A stretch of 64,000 nt of DNA from Alkalimarinus coralli (lineage in GTDB: Bacteria; Pseudomonadota; Gammaproteobacteria; Pseudomonadales; Oleiphilaceae), in the NCBI RefSeq assembly GCF_023650515.1, contig NZ_CP096016.1, forward strand, positions 2,442,001-2,506,000, read 5' to 3'. This document shows, in pieces, positions 50,001-59,154 of the stretch (the first letter of the stretch is position 1; each line of letters starts with the position of its first letter). The notes below the pieces were generated by a model. The model was not told the origin of the DNA, did not search any database, and saw only the letters and a list, made by a program, of their open reading frames with translations. A program made the position numbers and the translations under genes.

Positions 50001-50937
50001 AAGATGTGAGGCGCTGGTATCGTGTTTCAAGCAACTCATCGGTCGACAGTTTTTTCAACTCGCTTAGCCCTTCAAGCAATGCAGCCTTAAGGTTTTCTGC
50101 CATATCGTCCAAATTTCGGTGTGCGGCACCCAGCGGCTCATCAATCAACCGGTCAACAAAACCCTGCTGTTGTAGTTTTGATGCAGTGATTCCCATAGCC
50201 TCAGCCGCTTCTGATGCATAGTCAGCGCTCTTCCAGAGGATAGACGCACACCCTTCCGGGGAAATAACCGCATACGTTGAATATTCCAGCATATATAGCT
50301 GATCGCAAACTCCGATAGCCAGCGCACCGCCAGATCCGCCTTCACCTATTACGGTAGAAATAATAGGCGTTTTAAGGCGCGACATCACAGCCAAATTGTG
50401 CGCAATGGCTTCACTCTGCCCACGCTCTTCAGCGCCAATACCAGGGTACGCGCCTGGCGTATCAATAAATGTAAGAATAGGCATGCTAAACCGCTCTGCC
50501 ATCTCCATTAGCCTGCATGCCTTGCGATACCCTTCAGGTCTCGGCATCCCAAAATTTCGCCTGACCTTATCTTTTATTTCGCGCCCTTTCTGATGCCCAA
50601 TAACCATAACCGGACTCCCTTCAAGCCTGGCTATTCCGCCTACAATGGAGGGGTCATCGGCGTATGCTCTATCACCATGAAGTTCGTCAAAGTCAGTAAA
50701 AATTCGGGAGATATAATCCAGTGTATAAGGGCGTTTAGGGTGACGGGCCAGCCGCGCGACATCCCAGGCAGAAAGGTCTGAAAAAATATTCTCTGTCAGC
50801 GTTACACTCTTACTTTTAAGGCGATTAATCTCTTCCGTGATATTTAAATCACTATCATTCCCTACCATTCTGAGCTCTTCGATTTTTTCTTCCAGCTCAG
50901 CGATAGGTTGTTCAAAGTCCAAATAATAAGCGTTCAT
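49984..50937 (-). CDS. accA: Acetyl-CoA carboxylase carboxyltransferase subunit alpha
   Basis: AccA of 317 residues, which with AccD transfers carboxyl from biotin to acetyl-CoA in the first step of fatty-acid synthesis. The start [18 protein letters not shown] matches the E. coli pattern, so the ATG at 50937 is right rather than the codon at 50958. [38 protein letters not shown] and [13 protein letters not shown] are family motifs. Its 3' end overlaps the start of tilS. Confidence 0.97.
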   Translation of the reverse strand: MNAYYLDFEQPIAELEEKIEELRMVGNDSDLNITEEINRLKSKSVTLTENIFSDLSAWDVARLARHPKRPYTLDYISRIFTDFDELHGDRAYADDPSIVGGIARLEGSPVMVIGHQKGREIKDKVRRNFGMPRPEGYRKACRLMEMAERFSMPILTFIDTPGAYPGIGAEERGQSEAIAHNLAVMSRLKTPIISTVIGEGGSGGALAIGVCDQLYMLEYSTYAVISPEGCASILWKSADYASEAAEAMGITASKLQQQGFVDRLIDEPLGAAHRNLDDMAENLKAALLEGLSELKKLSTDELLETRYQRLTSYDRFS

Positions 50938-51121
50938 ATCGCCGTTTTCGTATCGCAATTAATGGGGTCGCCAACACCATAAAGGGGAGCAACACTAAAA
51001 GTATATTTCCCGACTTCGTTATCAATAACATTATCAATAACGCTGCCAGCCGATGGTCAGTAGTTTCTGCAATGCAACTATTAAACCACAAGGCTAGCGG
51101 GCAGGGAAACTCGCAACTTAC

Positions 51122-54100
51122 TTAGTCTCGGTAACGCATTTTGACATTAGGCGCACCTAATACATATCTTAAGCCTTGAATCAGTTCATCTGTAGGCTTA
51201 ACCTGCCATTCGTTTCCTAGTTCGATCATTGATCGCGCATCGCTTCGATGATAATCGATAGCCACTTTGCAACCTTCGCCTTTATAGGGCGTCAATGTTT
51301 GCTCAAGCTCATTGACAAAACCATTCACAAAAACAGCTTCATCTACCTTCAAATAGAGTGACCTGGCATGCCGCATGCGGGCGCTCAAAATATCATATGC
51401 CGAGTTCACTCTCATTTTTGTAGAGCCAGAGTAGTCGTCGATACTGACTTCACCCTCAACAACGAGAATCGTATCGCTTATTAACAACTCTCTATACTGT
51501 TCATAGTTATCTGAGAAAAATGCGATCTCTGTCCTGGCTGTCCGGTCATCAATGGTCACGAAGGCCATTGTATTGCCTTTTTTGTTTTTCATCGTTCGTA
51601 CAGCAACGATTAGCCCGGCAATATTGATATTACCTTTCCCGGGCTGTATATCGGCTATCGGGGTTTTCGCAAACTGCCTGACTTCTCGTTCATATTCATC
51701 AAAAGGATGGCCGGTGAGGTAGAGCCCCAGAGTATCTTTTTCAAGTTTCAGACGCTCTTTCTCGCTCCACTCTCGAATATTGGCACTCTCGGCATACACA
51801 TCTTCTGCTTCGTCGGAGATAACCTCGCCAAACATATCATCCATGCCCACACTCTGGTTGCGACTGTTTTGGTCTGCTCGTCGACCGGCCTCTTCGATGC
51901 TGGCCATGAGCCGGCCCCGGCTAGGCCCGATGTGATCCATAGCGCCTGACTTGATCAACGCTTCCAATGCCCGCTTATTGACCTTTTTCATGTCAACGCG
52001 ATCACATAAATCAAATATACTGGTAAATGGCCCACCCGCTTTACGCGCTTCGATAATGCTTTCGATAGGCCCTTCACCAAGCCCTTTTATAGCCCCCAAG
52101 CCGTATACGACACGATCATTTTCATCAACGGTGAAAGTGTATTCACTGACATTAACATCAGGAAGAACCAGCTCAAGCTCCATGCGACGACACTCTTCAA
52201 CCAATATCACCACTTTATCGGTGTTTTGCATATCCGCTGTCAGTACCGCTGCCATAAACTCAGCCGGGTAGTGCGTCTTTAACCAGAGTGTCTGGTAGGA
52301 AACAAGTGCATAAGCAGCAGAGTGAGATTTGTTAAACCCGTACCCCGCAAACTTTTCCACCAGATCAAATATCTTCATCGCAAGTACCGGGTCAATGCCC
52401 TGCCCCTTCGCCCCTTCTGCGAAGATCTCACGCTGCTTAGCCATCTCTTCAGGCTTTTTCTTACCCATTGCTCGCCGCAGCATATCTGCGCCGCCAAGTG
52501 TATAACCCGCCAAGGCCTGAGCAATCTGCATAACCTGCTCTTGATAGACAATAACACCGTAGGTCGGTTCAAGAATGGGTTTTAAGCACTCATGCTGGAA
52601 ATCTACGTGAGGATAAGCAACATCCGCTTTACCGTGCTTACGTGCGATAAAGTCATCCACCATGCCCGATTCGAGCGGCCCCGGTCGGAACAATGCCACC
52701 AGTGCGATCATGTCTTCCAGATCATCGGGCTGCAACCGGCTCACCAGATCTTTCATACCACGAGATTCAAGCTGGAATACCGCGGTGGTCTCTGCTCTTT
52801 TAAGCAGCGCAAATGAAGGTGGATCATCCAGAGGGATTCGGTCAATATTGACAGGGTCATGCGCCATCTTTCGCGCATTGATCATTTTCAGCGCCCAATC
52901 AACAATGGTAAGGGTTCTTAAACCAAGAAAGTCAAACTTTACCAGTCCTGCTGATTCAACGTCATTTTTGTCGAACTGGGTCACCAGACCATCGCCCTGG
53001 TCATCACAATGCAATGGCGAAAAGTCGGTTAGTTTGGTTGGCGCTATAACCACCCCTCCAGCATGCTTACCGGTATTTCGGGTTAGACCTTCAAGCTTTA
53101 GCGCCATCTCCCAGATTTCCTGGGCGTCTTCGTCCTGATCGAGAAACTCTCTGAGCTGGGGCTCAACATCGACAGCCTTGGCCAATGTCATGCCGATTTC
53201 GAAAGGGATCATTTTTGACAGCCGATCTGCCAAGCCATAAGACTTCCCCTGTACTCGCGCCACATCGCGCACAACCGCCTTTGCGGCCATCGTACCAAAG
53301 GTAATGATTTGTGATACAGCATTTCGGCCATAGTTATCAGCCACATAGCTAATAACTCTATCTCGACCATCCATGCAGAAGTCGATATCAAAGTCAGGCA
53401 TCGAAACCCGCTCAGGGTTTAGGAATCGCTCAAAGAGAAGGTCATATTGCAGCGGGTCAAGGTCTGTAATCTTAAGCACATAGGCCACTAACGAACCGGC
53501 ACCTGAACCTCGCCCGGGGCCAACAGGAATATCGTTATTTTTTGACCACTGTATAAAGTCCATTACGATCAAAAAATAACCGGGAAACCCCATCTGGATG
53601 ATAATGTCTAACTCAAATTTCAGGCGATCTAGATAGGGCTGTCGCTTCTCCTGATAGTTTTCATCATTTTTATCCAGTATTGTTTCGAGCCTTTCTTCCA
53701 AACCCTCTTCTGAGATTTTTCGAAAGAACTCATCCATCGTCATTCCCTCGGGAATGGGATAGTTAGGCAGAAAGTACTCACCCAGCTGAACTTCTACATT
53801 GCACCGCTTGGCAATTTCCAACGTATTTTCAAGCGCTTCCGGGATATCCGAAAACAGTTCCGCCATCTGCTCAGGGCTTTTCAGGTACTGTTCCGCGCTA
53901 TAGAGTTTATTTCTTCGAGGGTCATCTATGGTGCAACTGTCATGAATACAGACCCTTGTTTCATGGGCTTCAAAATCCTCAGTGGCGAGAAAGTGAACAT
54001 CATTGGTAGCCACAACGGGGCAGTTCATTTCGGCCGCCAGCTCAACGCTTAGATGAACACACTCTTCATCATTTACACGCCCGGTTCGTTGAAGCTCTAA

Positions 54101-54598
54101 ATAAAAGCCTTCAGGAAATACCTCCATCCAGTAACGAAGGCGCTCTTTGGCCAGCTCTTTTTTGCCTGATAGCAGCGCACGCCCAATCTCGCCAATTTTG
54201 GCTCCAGAGAGAGCAATAACGCCTTCGGATGCTTCTTCTATCCACGCTTTCTCGATAATCGCCTTTTCATGCCGCTGGCCTTCTGTAAAACCTCTGGACA
54301 CAAGCTCTGTAATATTCCTATAACCCACATCATTTCGAGCATAGAGCGTTATTCGGCTCGGATTTTCATCTTCTTCAGGATTACTCAGCCATAAGTCAAC
54401 ACCAATGATGGGTTTAATCCCCGCCCCCATGGTTCCATTGTAGAACTTTACCAACGCACACATGTTTGACTGATCAGTCAAGGCCACTGCGGGCATATTG
54501 TATTCGGCCACTTTTTTAATTAGCGGTTTAAGCCTAACGGCACCATCTACAAGGGAGAACTCGGAGTGAATTCTTAGGTGTACAAAAGGGACAGACAT
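51122..54598 (-). CDS. dnaE: DNA polymerase III subunit alpha
   Basis: The replicative polymerase catalytic subunit, 1158 residues. It starts with the PHP domain (FVHLRIHSEFSLVDGAV), then the polymerase palm with the catalytic acids in MPDFDIDFCMDGR and the GPGRGSGAGSLVAY nucleotide loop, fingers, helix-hairpin-helix and an OB-fold (NINIAGLIVAVRTMKNKKG). The C-terminal tau-binding region follows. It works in the cytoplasm in the holoenzyme. It lies 185 bases upstream of accA. Confidence 0.98.
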   Translation of the reverse strand: MSVPFVHLRIHSEFSLVDGAVRLKPLIKKVAEYNMPAVALTDQSNMCALVKFYNGTMGAGIKPIIGVDLWLSNPEEDENPSRITLYARNDVGYRNITELVSRGFTEGQRHEKAIIEKAWIEEASEGVIALSGAKIGEIGRALLSGKKELAKERLRYWMEVFPEGFYLELQRTGRVNDEECVHLSVELAAEMNCPVVATNDVHFLATEDFEAHETRVCIHDSCTIDDPRRNKLYSAEQYLKSPEQMAELFSDIPEALENTLEIAKRCNVEVQLGEYFLPNYPIPEGMTMDEFFRKISEEGLEERLETILDKNDENYQEKRQPYLDRLKFELDIIIQMGFPGYFLIVMDFIQWSKNNDIPVGPGRGSGAGSLVAYVLKITDLDPLQYDLLFERFLNPERVSMPDFDIDFCMDGRDRVISYVADNYGRNAVSQIITFGTMAAKAVVRDVARVQGKSYGLADRLSKMIPFEIGMTLAKAVDVEPQLREFLDQDEDAQEIWEMALKLEGLTRNTGKHAGGVVIAPTKLTDFSPLHCDDQGDGLVTQFDKNDVESAGLVKFDFLGLRTLTIVDWALKMINARKMAHDPVNIDRIPLDDPPSFALLKRAETTAVFQLESRGMKDLVSRLQPDDLEDMIALVALFRPGPLESGMVDDFIARKHGKADVAYPHVDFQHECLKPILEPTYGVIVYQEQVMQIAQALAGYTLGGADMLRRAMGKKKPEEMAKQREIFAEGAKGQGIDPVLAMKIFDLVEKFAGYGFNKSHSAAYALVSYQTLWLKTHYPAEFMAAVLTADMQNTDKVVILVEECRRMELELVLPDVNVSEYTFTVDENDRVVYGLGAIKGLGEGPIESIIEARKAGGPFTSIFDLCDRVDMKKVNKRALEALIKSGAMDHIGPSRGRLMASIEEAGRRADQNSRNQSVGMDDMFGEVISDEAEDVYAESANIREWSEKERLKLEKDTLGLYLTGHPFDEYEREVRQFAKTPIADIQPGKGNINIAGLIVAVRTMKNKKGNTMAFVTIDDRTARTEIAFFSDNYEQYRELLISDTILVVEGEVSIDDYSGSTKMRVNSAYDILSARMRHARSLYLKVDEAVFVNGFVNELEQTLTPYKGEGCKVAIDYHRSDARSMIELGNEWQVKPTDELIQGLRYVLGAPNVKMRYRD

Positions 54599-54646
54599 AA
54601 ATACTTCTATTTAACTAATAAATTAAACGCCAATATTCAGCGACCG

Positions 54647-55621
54647 TTAGCTTAACAGGTCATCTTCGGCAAACTGTAACAGATCATCATATCGATCAAT
54701 TTCAAAGTCTTCATCATTTTGGGCAACCCCATGATAAACGGCAACCCCAATTCTGAACTCAACCCACTCTTGCAGCTCCCGCTCATCAAGATACCGTTCA
54801 ATTTTAGCTTTAATGCGAGCAGCCAATATTTCAGAGCCTACACCATTGGTATGGGGTAATAACGCCACAATGCGCTTTTCACTATAACGTGCGGCCTGAT
54901 CAGAGTTGCGTAACACGCCTTGAACCACCTGAGCGACATCCGCCAATACGTTAACAAATGCTTCAACAGGGAGCTCTGGAAGGCTTTCATGGTGAGTGGC
55001 CAGATCAATCAGGACTATTGACAGATCCTGCTGATAACGCTTGCTACGATTAAACTCGCTGCTCAGCCAGGACTCCCAGTAAGCGCGACTGCTAAGGCCT
55101 GTCACCTCATCTCGCAAGCTATTTTGTTCTAGCTCCAGTTCGAGTTCATTGCCACGAATTTCATGTCGAATTAGGGCAGATATGTTCTTAAGGCAGATCG
55201 CTACACACTTTTCAGGCTCTCCTTCACCTTCACCTTCACCTTCACCTTCACCTTCACCTTCACCTTCACCTTCACCGCCATAGCTTAAAGGCCGTGCCTG
55301 TAGACTGAAGTGCCGCTCAACCTCCTGAGCGTCAGTGATAATCAAATGGTCACTTAACCAATGAGGATCATCCCCTTTAAATGTTGCATCAACCAAGCTG
55401 GATAGTTTGTCCGCAAAAGATGCAGTAAATGCGGAACTCAAGTCAACACCTAACAAACCGGAGTTTGCGTTTGATAATTGACTTTTAGTCATATTTTGAA
55501 ATGTATGATTACTGTAGCGAATGGTGAATTTCCTATCCACAAGCATCACGCCATCTTGCCAGCTATCAACCAATTGGCTGCATAGCCCATTTAATTCAGG
55601 TTCAGAGAACATATTCGGCAT
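54647..55621 (-). CDS. PAS and degenerate GGDEF-domain protein
   Basis: A 324-residue cytoplasmic protein with an N-terminal PAS-like sensor domain (about 15-110, WQDGVMLVDRKFTIRYSNHTF) and a Gly-Glu repeat (about 117-135). A GGDEF-fold domain follows (about 165-318), beginning RDEVTGLSSRAYWESWL. The signature that should read RYGGDEF reads RYSEKRI, so diguanylate cyclase activity is not expected. It may bind GTP or c-di-GMP, or act only as a partner. The repeat is encoded by nine hexanucleotide units, so its length can change without breaking the frame. It follows dnaE upstream by 48 bases in the same direction. Confidence 0.8.
   Translation of the reverse strand: MPNMFSEPELNGLCSQLVDSWQDGVMLVDRKFTIRYSNHTFQNMTKSQLSNANSGLLGVDLSSAFTASFADKLSSLVDATFKGDDPHWLSDHLIITDAQEVERHFSLQARPLSYGGEGEGEGEGEGEGEGEGEGEPEKCVAICLKNISALIRHEIRGNELELELEQNSLRDEVTGLSSRAYWESWLSSEFNRSKRYQQDLSIVLIDLATHHESLPELPVEAFVNVLADVAQVVQGVLRNSDQAARYSEKRIVALLPHTNGVGSEILAARIKAKIERYLDERELQEWVEFRIGVAVYHGVAQNDEDFEIDRYDDLLQFAEDDLLS
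55221..55276. repeat. Hexanucleotide microsatellite (CCTTCA), about nine units
   Basis: A perfect array of about nine CCTTCA units lies inside the PAS/GGDEF gene and encodes Gly-Glu repeats on the minus strand. As the unit length is a multiple of three, slippage changes protein length but not reading frame. Confidence 0.97.
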
Positions 55622-56174
55622 TCATTCCTTAAAAAATACACTCAGAGAACATAACAAGGCCGCGTCACTGAACCCTGAGAGGTCTTAGTTATTATTATTG
55701 CTTAACCATAGTTGGTCACAAAAAGGTGATATTACCATGCCGCAGAAAACAACACAGTACGAATAATCGCATTATCTAGCTAATTATTTAATTCATATGA
55801 GACCTTTGCACGATGTTATGAGCGAAGCAAAGACAAGGCAAAAAATGACGAAAAAGCGCAGTTTATGAGTAATAAATGAGCATTTTGAGTCATTTTTTAA
55901 CGCTGTATTTGTAAGCGCAGTAGTCGTGAAAAGGTCTCCATATAACTATTCTTCAAGCTGTACAGCAAAACACCTCCCCTCCTCCACTATAAGCGTTCAC
56001 GTTAATGGCCTGTTAGACAACCGTTTTCTTATTGGGATAGTTTCGTGATAAATCGTTCCTATACTTTTAATCATAGGTGTTCAGGCTGACAGCCGCACAA
56101 TTATCTATGCATCACTTGGCATAGCAGTGCAATCGTTGCAGGTGGACATATACGCCGTTTTTGGAGGACAAAAG
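55622..56174. other. Intergenic region with MITE copy 2
   Basis: The gap between the GGDEF-like gene (minus) and the YHS gene (plus) has no ORF of note. It contains MITE copy 2 (55799-55938). The rest must hold the divergent promoters of both genes; I could not place them. Confidence 0.55.
55799..55938 (+). mobile_element. 140-bp MITE, copy 2
   Basis: Same element as 43993-44132, in opposite orientation. The left end is GAGACCTTTGCACGA; the right end matches its complement with one mismatch. It is flanked by a 5-bp target duplication CATAT (55794-55798 and 55939-55943). About 134 of 140 positions agree with copy 1. No transposase is encoded. Confidence 0.92.
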
Positions 56175-56639
56175 ATGATACAGCAAAAGTCTCAGCACAA
56201 CGTAATATCAGCGCTGCTATTGGTTTGCGCCTTAACGCTGACACAGTCAGCCCTTGCCGCCCCCCCCATTTATACATCCTTTTTTAGTGACGTTGCAGTA
56301 TCTGGCTATGACGTGGTCGCATACTTTACCGAGCACTCTCCAGTTAAGGGTAATCCTGAGCTCTCTACTGAATACAAGGGGGCCGAGTGGCATTTCAGCA
56401 GCCAGGAAAACCTTGATGCCTTTAAGTCAAACCCTGAAAAATACGCCCCTCAATACGGAGGGTACTGTGCATGGGCAGTTGCCTATAACAAAACAGCCAA
56501 AGGAGACCCCAAACAGTGGGCGATTCACGATGGCAAGTTATATCTGAATTACGATGCCAACATTAAGGCCAAGTGGACAGCTGACCGGGAAAACCTCATT
56601 AAGAAAGCCGATTTATATTGGCCGCAACTAATCCAATAA
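56175..56639 (+). CDS. YHS domain-containing secreted protein
   Basis: A 154-residue protein with a signal peptide (about 1-28, ending ALAAPP) and a YHS domain. The domain region has VAVSGYDVVAYFTEHSPVKGNPELS, then EWHFSSQENLDAFKSNPEKYAPQYGGYCAWAV. YHS domains are associated with metal, often copper, but binding is not proven. The ATG at 56175 has a strong GGAGG ribosome site; the open frame to 56127 is not needed. A small membrane protein gene follows. Confidence 0.88.
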   Translation: MIQQKSQHNVISALLLVCALTLTQSALAAPPIYTSFFSDVAVSGYDVVAYFTEHSPVKGNPELSTEYKGAEWHFSSQENLDAFKSNPEKYAPQYGGYCAWAVAYNKTAKGDPKQWAIHDGKLYLNYDANIKAKWTADRENLIKKADLYWPQLIQ

Positions 56640-56669
56640 CCCATTAGCCCATTAGCCCATTAGCCCGAG
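56638..56669. repeat. Short tandem repeat CCCATTAGC
   Basis: Three consecutive copies of a 9-base unit follow directly after the stop of the YHS gene. No function is apparent. Confidence 0.8.
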
Positions 56670-56760
56670 TAAACGCTATCGAGCCAGTTAGCAGCAGCCA
56701 TTTTGACTTAACAGGCGCAGACCGCGCCGAACGATTGATACTAAACTAAAGAGCCAGAAA

Positions 56761-57288
56761 ATGAGAAAACAGATATCCAATATTATTAGCTGGTTAATCG
56801 TGCTATGGATTGCAAAGGTATTCCTGCTCTCCCTGCCTTATAAGTTCAGCGGGCACCCGGACACGCAACATATCTTTGGCACAATTGGCTTATGGATGAA
56901 AGAGACCTTAGGCCACAGTATAGGGAATGGCTTTATTCAATACGGTGCCTATACCGTTGGAACGGTAGAACTGATTATCTCATTAATACTGCTGGCCCCT
57001 GCATTAATCTGGCTGATTCAAAAAAACAGTACACATATTAAGCTTCCATCACAGCATACTTTGCATGGTTTGGGCGGGCTGATGGCAGCAGGTGTTATGT
57101 GTGGCGCAGTATTTTTTCATCTGGCAACGCCACTCGGTATCGAAGTGCTTCACAAAGGTAAAAGTGACAACGGCTCTCTGTTTTATGCCGCCGTTTCCAT
57201 CATATTTTTAGGTGCAACACTGTCATTCATAAGCTACTCCCGCTGGACAGCATCGAGCGTCTCTCAAAGCAGCGTTCAGCTTGAGTAA
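56761..57288 (+). CDS. Small integral membrane protein (DoxX-like)
   Basis: A 175-residue inner-membrane protein with four predicted helices. The first is followed by LPYKFSGHPDTQHIFG, resembling DoxX-type proteins. It also has TVELIISLILLAPALIWL and a helix containing GAVFFHLATPLGIEVL. The function is unknown. It begins 121 bases after the YHS gene, in the same direction, and may be co-expressed with it. Confidence 0.65.
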   Translation: MRKQISNIISWLIVLWIAKVFLLSLPYKFSGHPDTQHIFGTIGLWMKETLGHSIGNGFIQYGAYTVGTVELIISLILLAPALIWLIQKNSTHIKLPSQHTLHGLGGLMAAGVMCGAVFFHLATPLGIEVLHKGKSDNGSLFYAAVSIIFLGATLSFISYSRWTASSVSQSSVQLE

Positions 57289-57392
57289 TTAACAGGTAAA
57301 CGCATACCAGAGCAGCGCATTTTAAAGCAAATTATTAAATTTTAAACAAAGCCATTGGGTTGGAACTCAACGATTGTTTCGGTGTCTGTAGC

Positions 57393-58259
57393 ATGATGAT
57401 TCGCTTATTGCTTATAACAACGTATATAGTTTTTTGCCTCGTGCAGAGAGTCATGCCGAGCAGATACTTTCAGCTGAATGCCTCATATTTTAATGAGCAA
57501 AGAGGCATTTTTTCAAAGCTGGATATGGATCGGTTAATTCCTGATGCCTGGCGACTGCAACAGTTTCTGGATATCGGCAACAAATATCCATCACACTACC
57601 CCGTTTTTGTAAAACCCGAATGGGGGCAAAACTCTCACGGCATTCAGCGTGCAGACTCCGCAGCAGACCTGGATGCAATACGAAAAGCACGAAAAGATGA
57701 TTCATTAAATTATCTAATACAAAGTGCGGCAAACGGAGAGAGGGAGTTTGAAGTGTTTATTATCCCCTCCTCGTCATCAGCAATAGAGGGTAACAAATCG
57801 ACAGTACCTGCGGTTATATCAATTACTGAAACAGTTAATAACCAACAACAGCACTACCCAATCAACGGGATTTACAACCCATCGACCCGTTACCAAGATA
57901 TTACCAGTAAGGTAGATCCGCGGGACTTGCAGGCGCTTAGCCAGAAGCTACAGAAGGTTGGCCATTTTCGTATCTCGCGCTTTGGCCTAAGAGCCAACTC
58001 AATTAAATCGCTAATCAATGGAAAATTTCAAATCATTGAAATAAACCTGTTTTTGCCCATGCCATTAACATTACTGGCAAGCAATGTTGGCACTAAGGAA
58101 AAATGGGCCTTCTGCATCAGAAGCATGTGGCATTTAGCCAAAGCAACTAAGAGCATCCCCCAGACACAACCGCATAAAGCGGTATTTTTTAAAAAACTCA
58201 GACTATCTCGGTCGCTTAAACTGACCACTAAAGTGAGACCTTACGATGAACGCGCTTAA
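57393..58259 (+). CDS. Membrane-anchored ATP-grasp-like protein, first of a five-gene cassette
   Basis: About 288 residues. An N-terminal hydrophobic helix (IRLLLITTYIVFCLVQRV) precedes an ATP-grasp-like region: PVFVKPEWGQNSHGIQ (the nucleotide-binding lysine strand) and, near the C-terminus, FQIIEINLFLPMPL, where the metal-binding E-x-N sits. The fold is of the D-Ala-D-Ala ligase/carbamoyl-phosphate kind, but the N-terminal substrate domain is short. The substrate is unknown. The start may be the ATG at 57393 or 57396; the TTG at 57360 is less likely. It overlaps the next ATP-grasp gene by 14 bases. Confidence 0.7.
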   Translation: MMIRLLLITTYIVFCLVQRVMPSRYFQLNASYFNEQRGIFSKLDMDRLIPDAWRLQQFLDIGNKYPSHYPVFVKPEWGQNSHGIQRADSAADLDAIRKARKDDSLNYLIQSAANGEREFEVFIIPSSSSAIEGNKSTVPAVISITETVNNQQQHYPINGIYNPSTRYQDITSKVDPRDLQALSQKLQKVGHFRISRFGLRANSIKSLINGKFQIIEINLFLPMPLTLLASNVGTKEKWAFCIRSMWHLAKATKSIPQTQPHKAVFFKKLRLSRSLKLTTKVRPYDERA

Positions 58260-59154
58260 AAAAATAATATACCAGTGGATCAGCCGAAAATTTATGAATG
58301 GCTGCAGCAGCTACAACAGCTTGGAGGTCAGAAAAAGCTGCCGATCCAAACAACAAGCGCGTGCCGTGTTTGCTACAGGCAATGTTCCGCACGCCAAGGG
58401 CGAAATATTTCTTAACCCTTTTGCCGCGATCAGGTTTGCCCGTGAGCATGGTTTCCCGTTAGTGATTAAACCCAATGTCAGCGGTTTTTCCAGAGGCAGC
58501 CACTTCCCTATCAATAGCTTTAAGGAGCTATGGAAGGCGATCTTTTTCGCCAAACTATGGTGGCCAACAACCGTAGTTGAGCAGTACCTGGAAGGAAGAA
58601 ACTATCGGGTGGTTGTCGCTCAAGGCAAAATCATGTCGGTACTGCAGCGGTATGCCCCCTTTGTTGAAGGCAATGGGCACGATTCTATCAGCACCTTAAT
58701 AGATGCTGAGAACAGTGTGCGAGAGCAAATGGGGCTCTACCCATGCATACACCCGCTACAGAAGGGTTCAGTAACGCAACATTTTCTCAAAAAGAAAAAC
58801 TACACGCTCGATACCGTGCCAGCCAAAGGTGAAGTGGTCAACCTGTTCTACCGTATATCTCTCGCCCCAGGCGGGGTTGTTCGCACAATCGAAAAACAGA
58901 CCATCCCCACAGTAAATCAAACACTGTTCAAAGATGTTCTGGAACTGTTTGATGCCAATATTCTTGGCATAGACGTTATTTTTGAAAAAGGCATCGAGTT
59001 TGATTACCGAGATCAAAAGTGCATTTTCTTGGAAGTCAATTCTCGCCCGTATCTGAAAATGCACGACTTTCCACGATATGGAAAGAAAGAAGATTTGTCC
59101 GGCTATTTTGAAGAGCTAGACCAACTTAACATTACACAGACAGAAATATTCTAA
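58246..59154 (+). CDS. ATP-grasp ligase (cyanophycin-synthetase-like)
   Basis: A 302-residue ATP-grasp enzyme. It has FPLVIKPNVSGFSRGSH (ATP-binding Lys), VVEQYLEGRNYRVVVAQGKI, VEGNGHDSISTLID (as in the CphA-type ATP-grasp) and the metal-binding FLEVNSRPYLKMHDFP at about 265-280. Such enzymes join a carboxylate to an amine through an acyl phosphate; here the substrate is unknown. Compared with cyanophycin synthetase it lacks the Mur-ligase half. It overlaps its neighbours (14 bases upstream, TAATG downstream), indicating coupled translation. Confidence 0.8.
   Translation: MNALKKIIYQWISRKFMNGCSSYNSLEVRKSCRSKQQARAVFATGNVPHAKGEIFLNPFAAIRFAREHGFPLVIKPNVSGFSRGSHFPINSFKELWKAIFFAKLWWPTTVVEQYLEGRNYRVVVAQGKIMSVLQRYAPFVEGNGHDSISTLIDAENSVREQMGLYPCIHPLQKGSVTQHFLKKKNYTLDTVPAKGEVVNLFYRISLAPGGVVRTIEKQTIPTVNQTLFKDVLELFDANILGIDVIFEKGIEFDYRDQKCIFLEVNSRPYLKMHDFPRYGKKEDLSGYFEELDQLNITQTEIF

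Noticed and set aside
55221-55276. Possible CRISPR or phase-variable frameshift array
   Set aside because: The unit is six bases with no spacers, and slippage keeps the frame, so it is a simple coding microsatellite.
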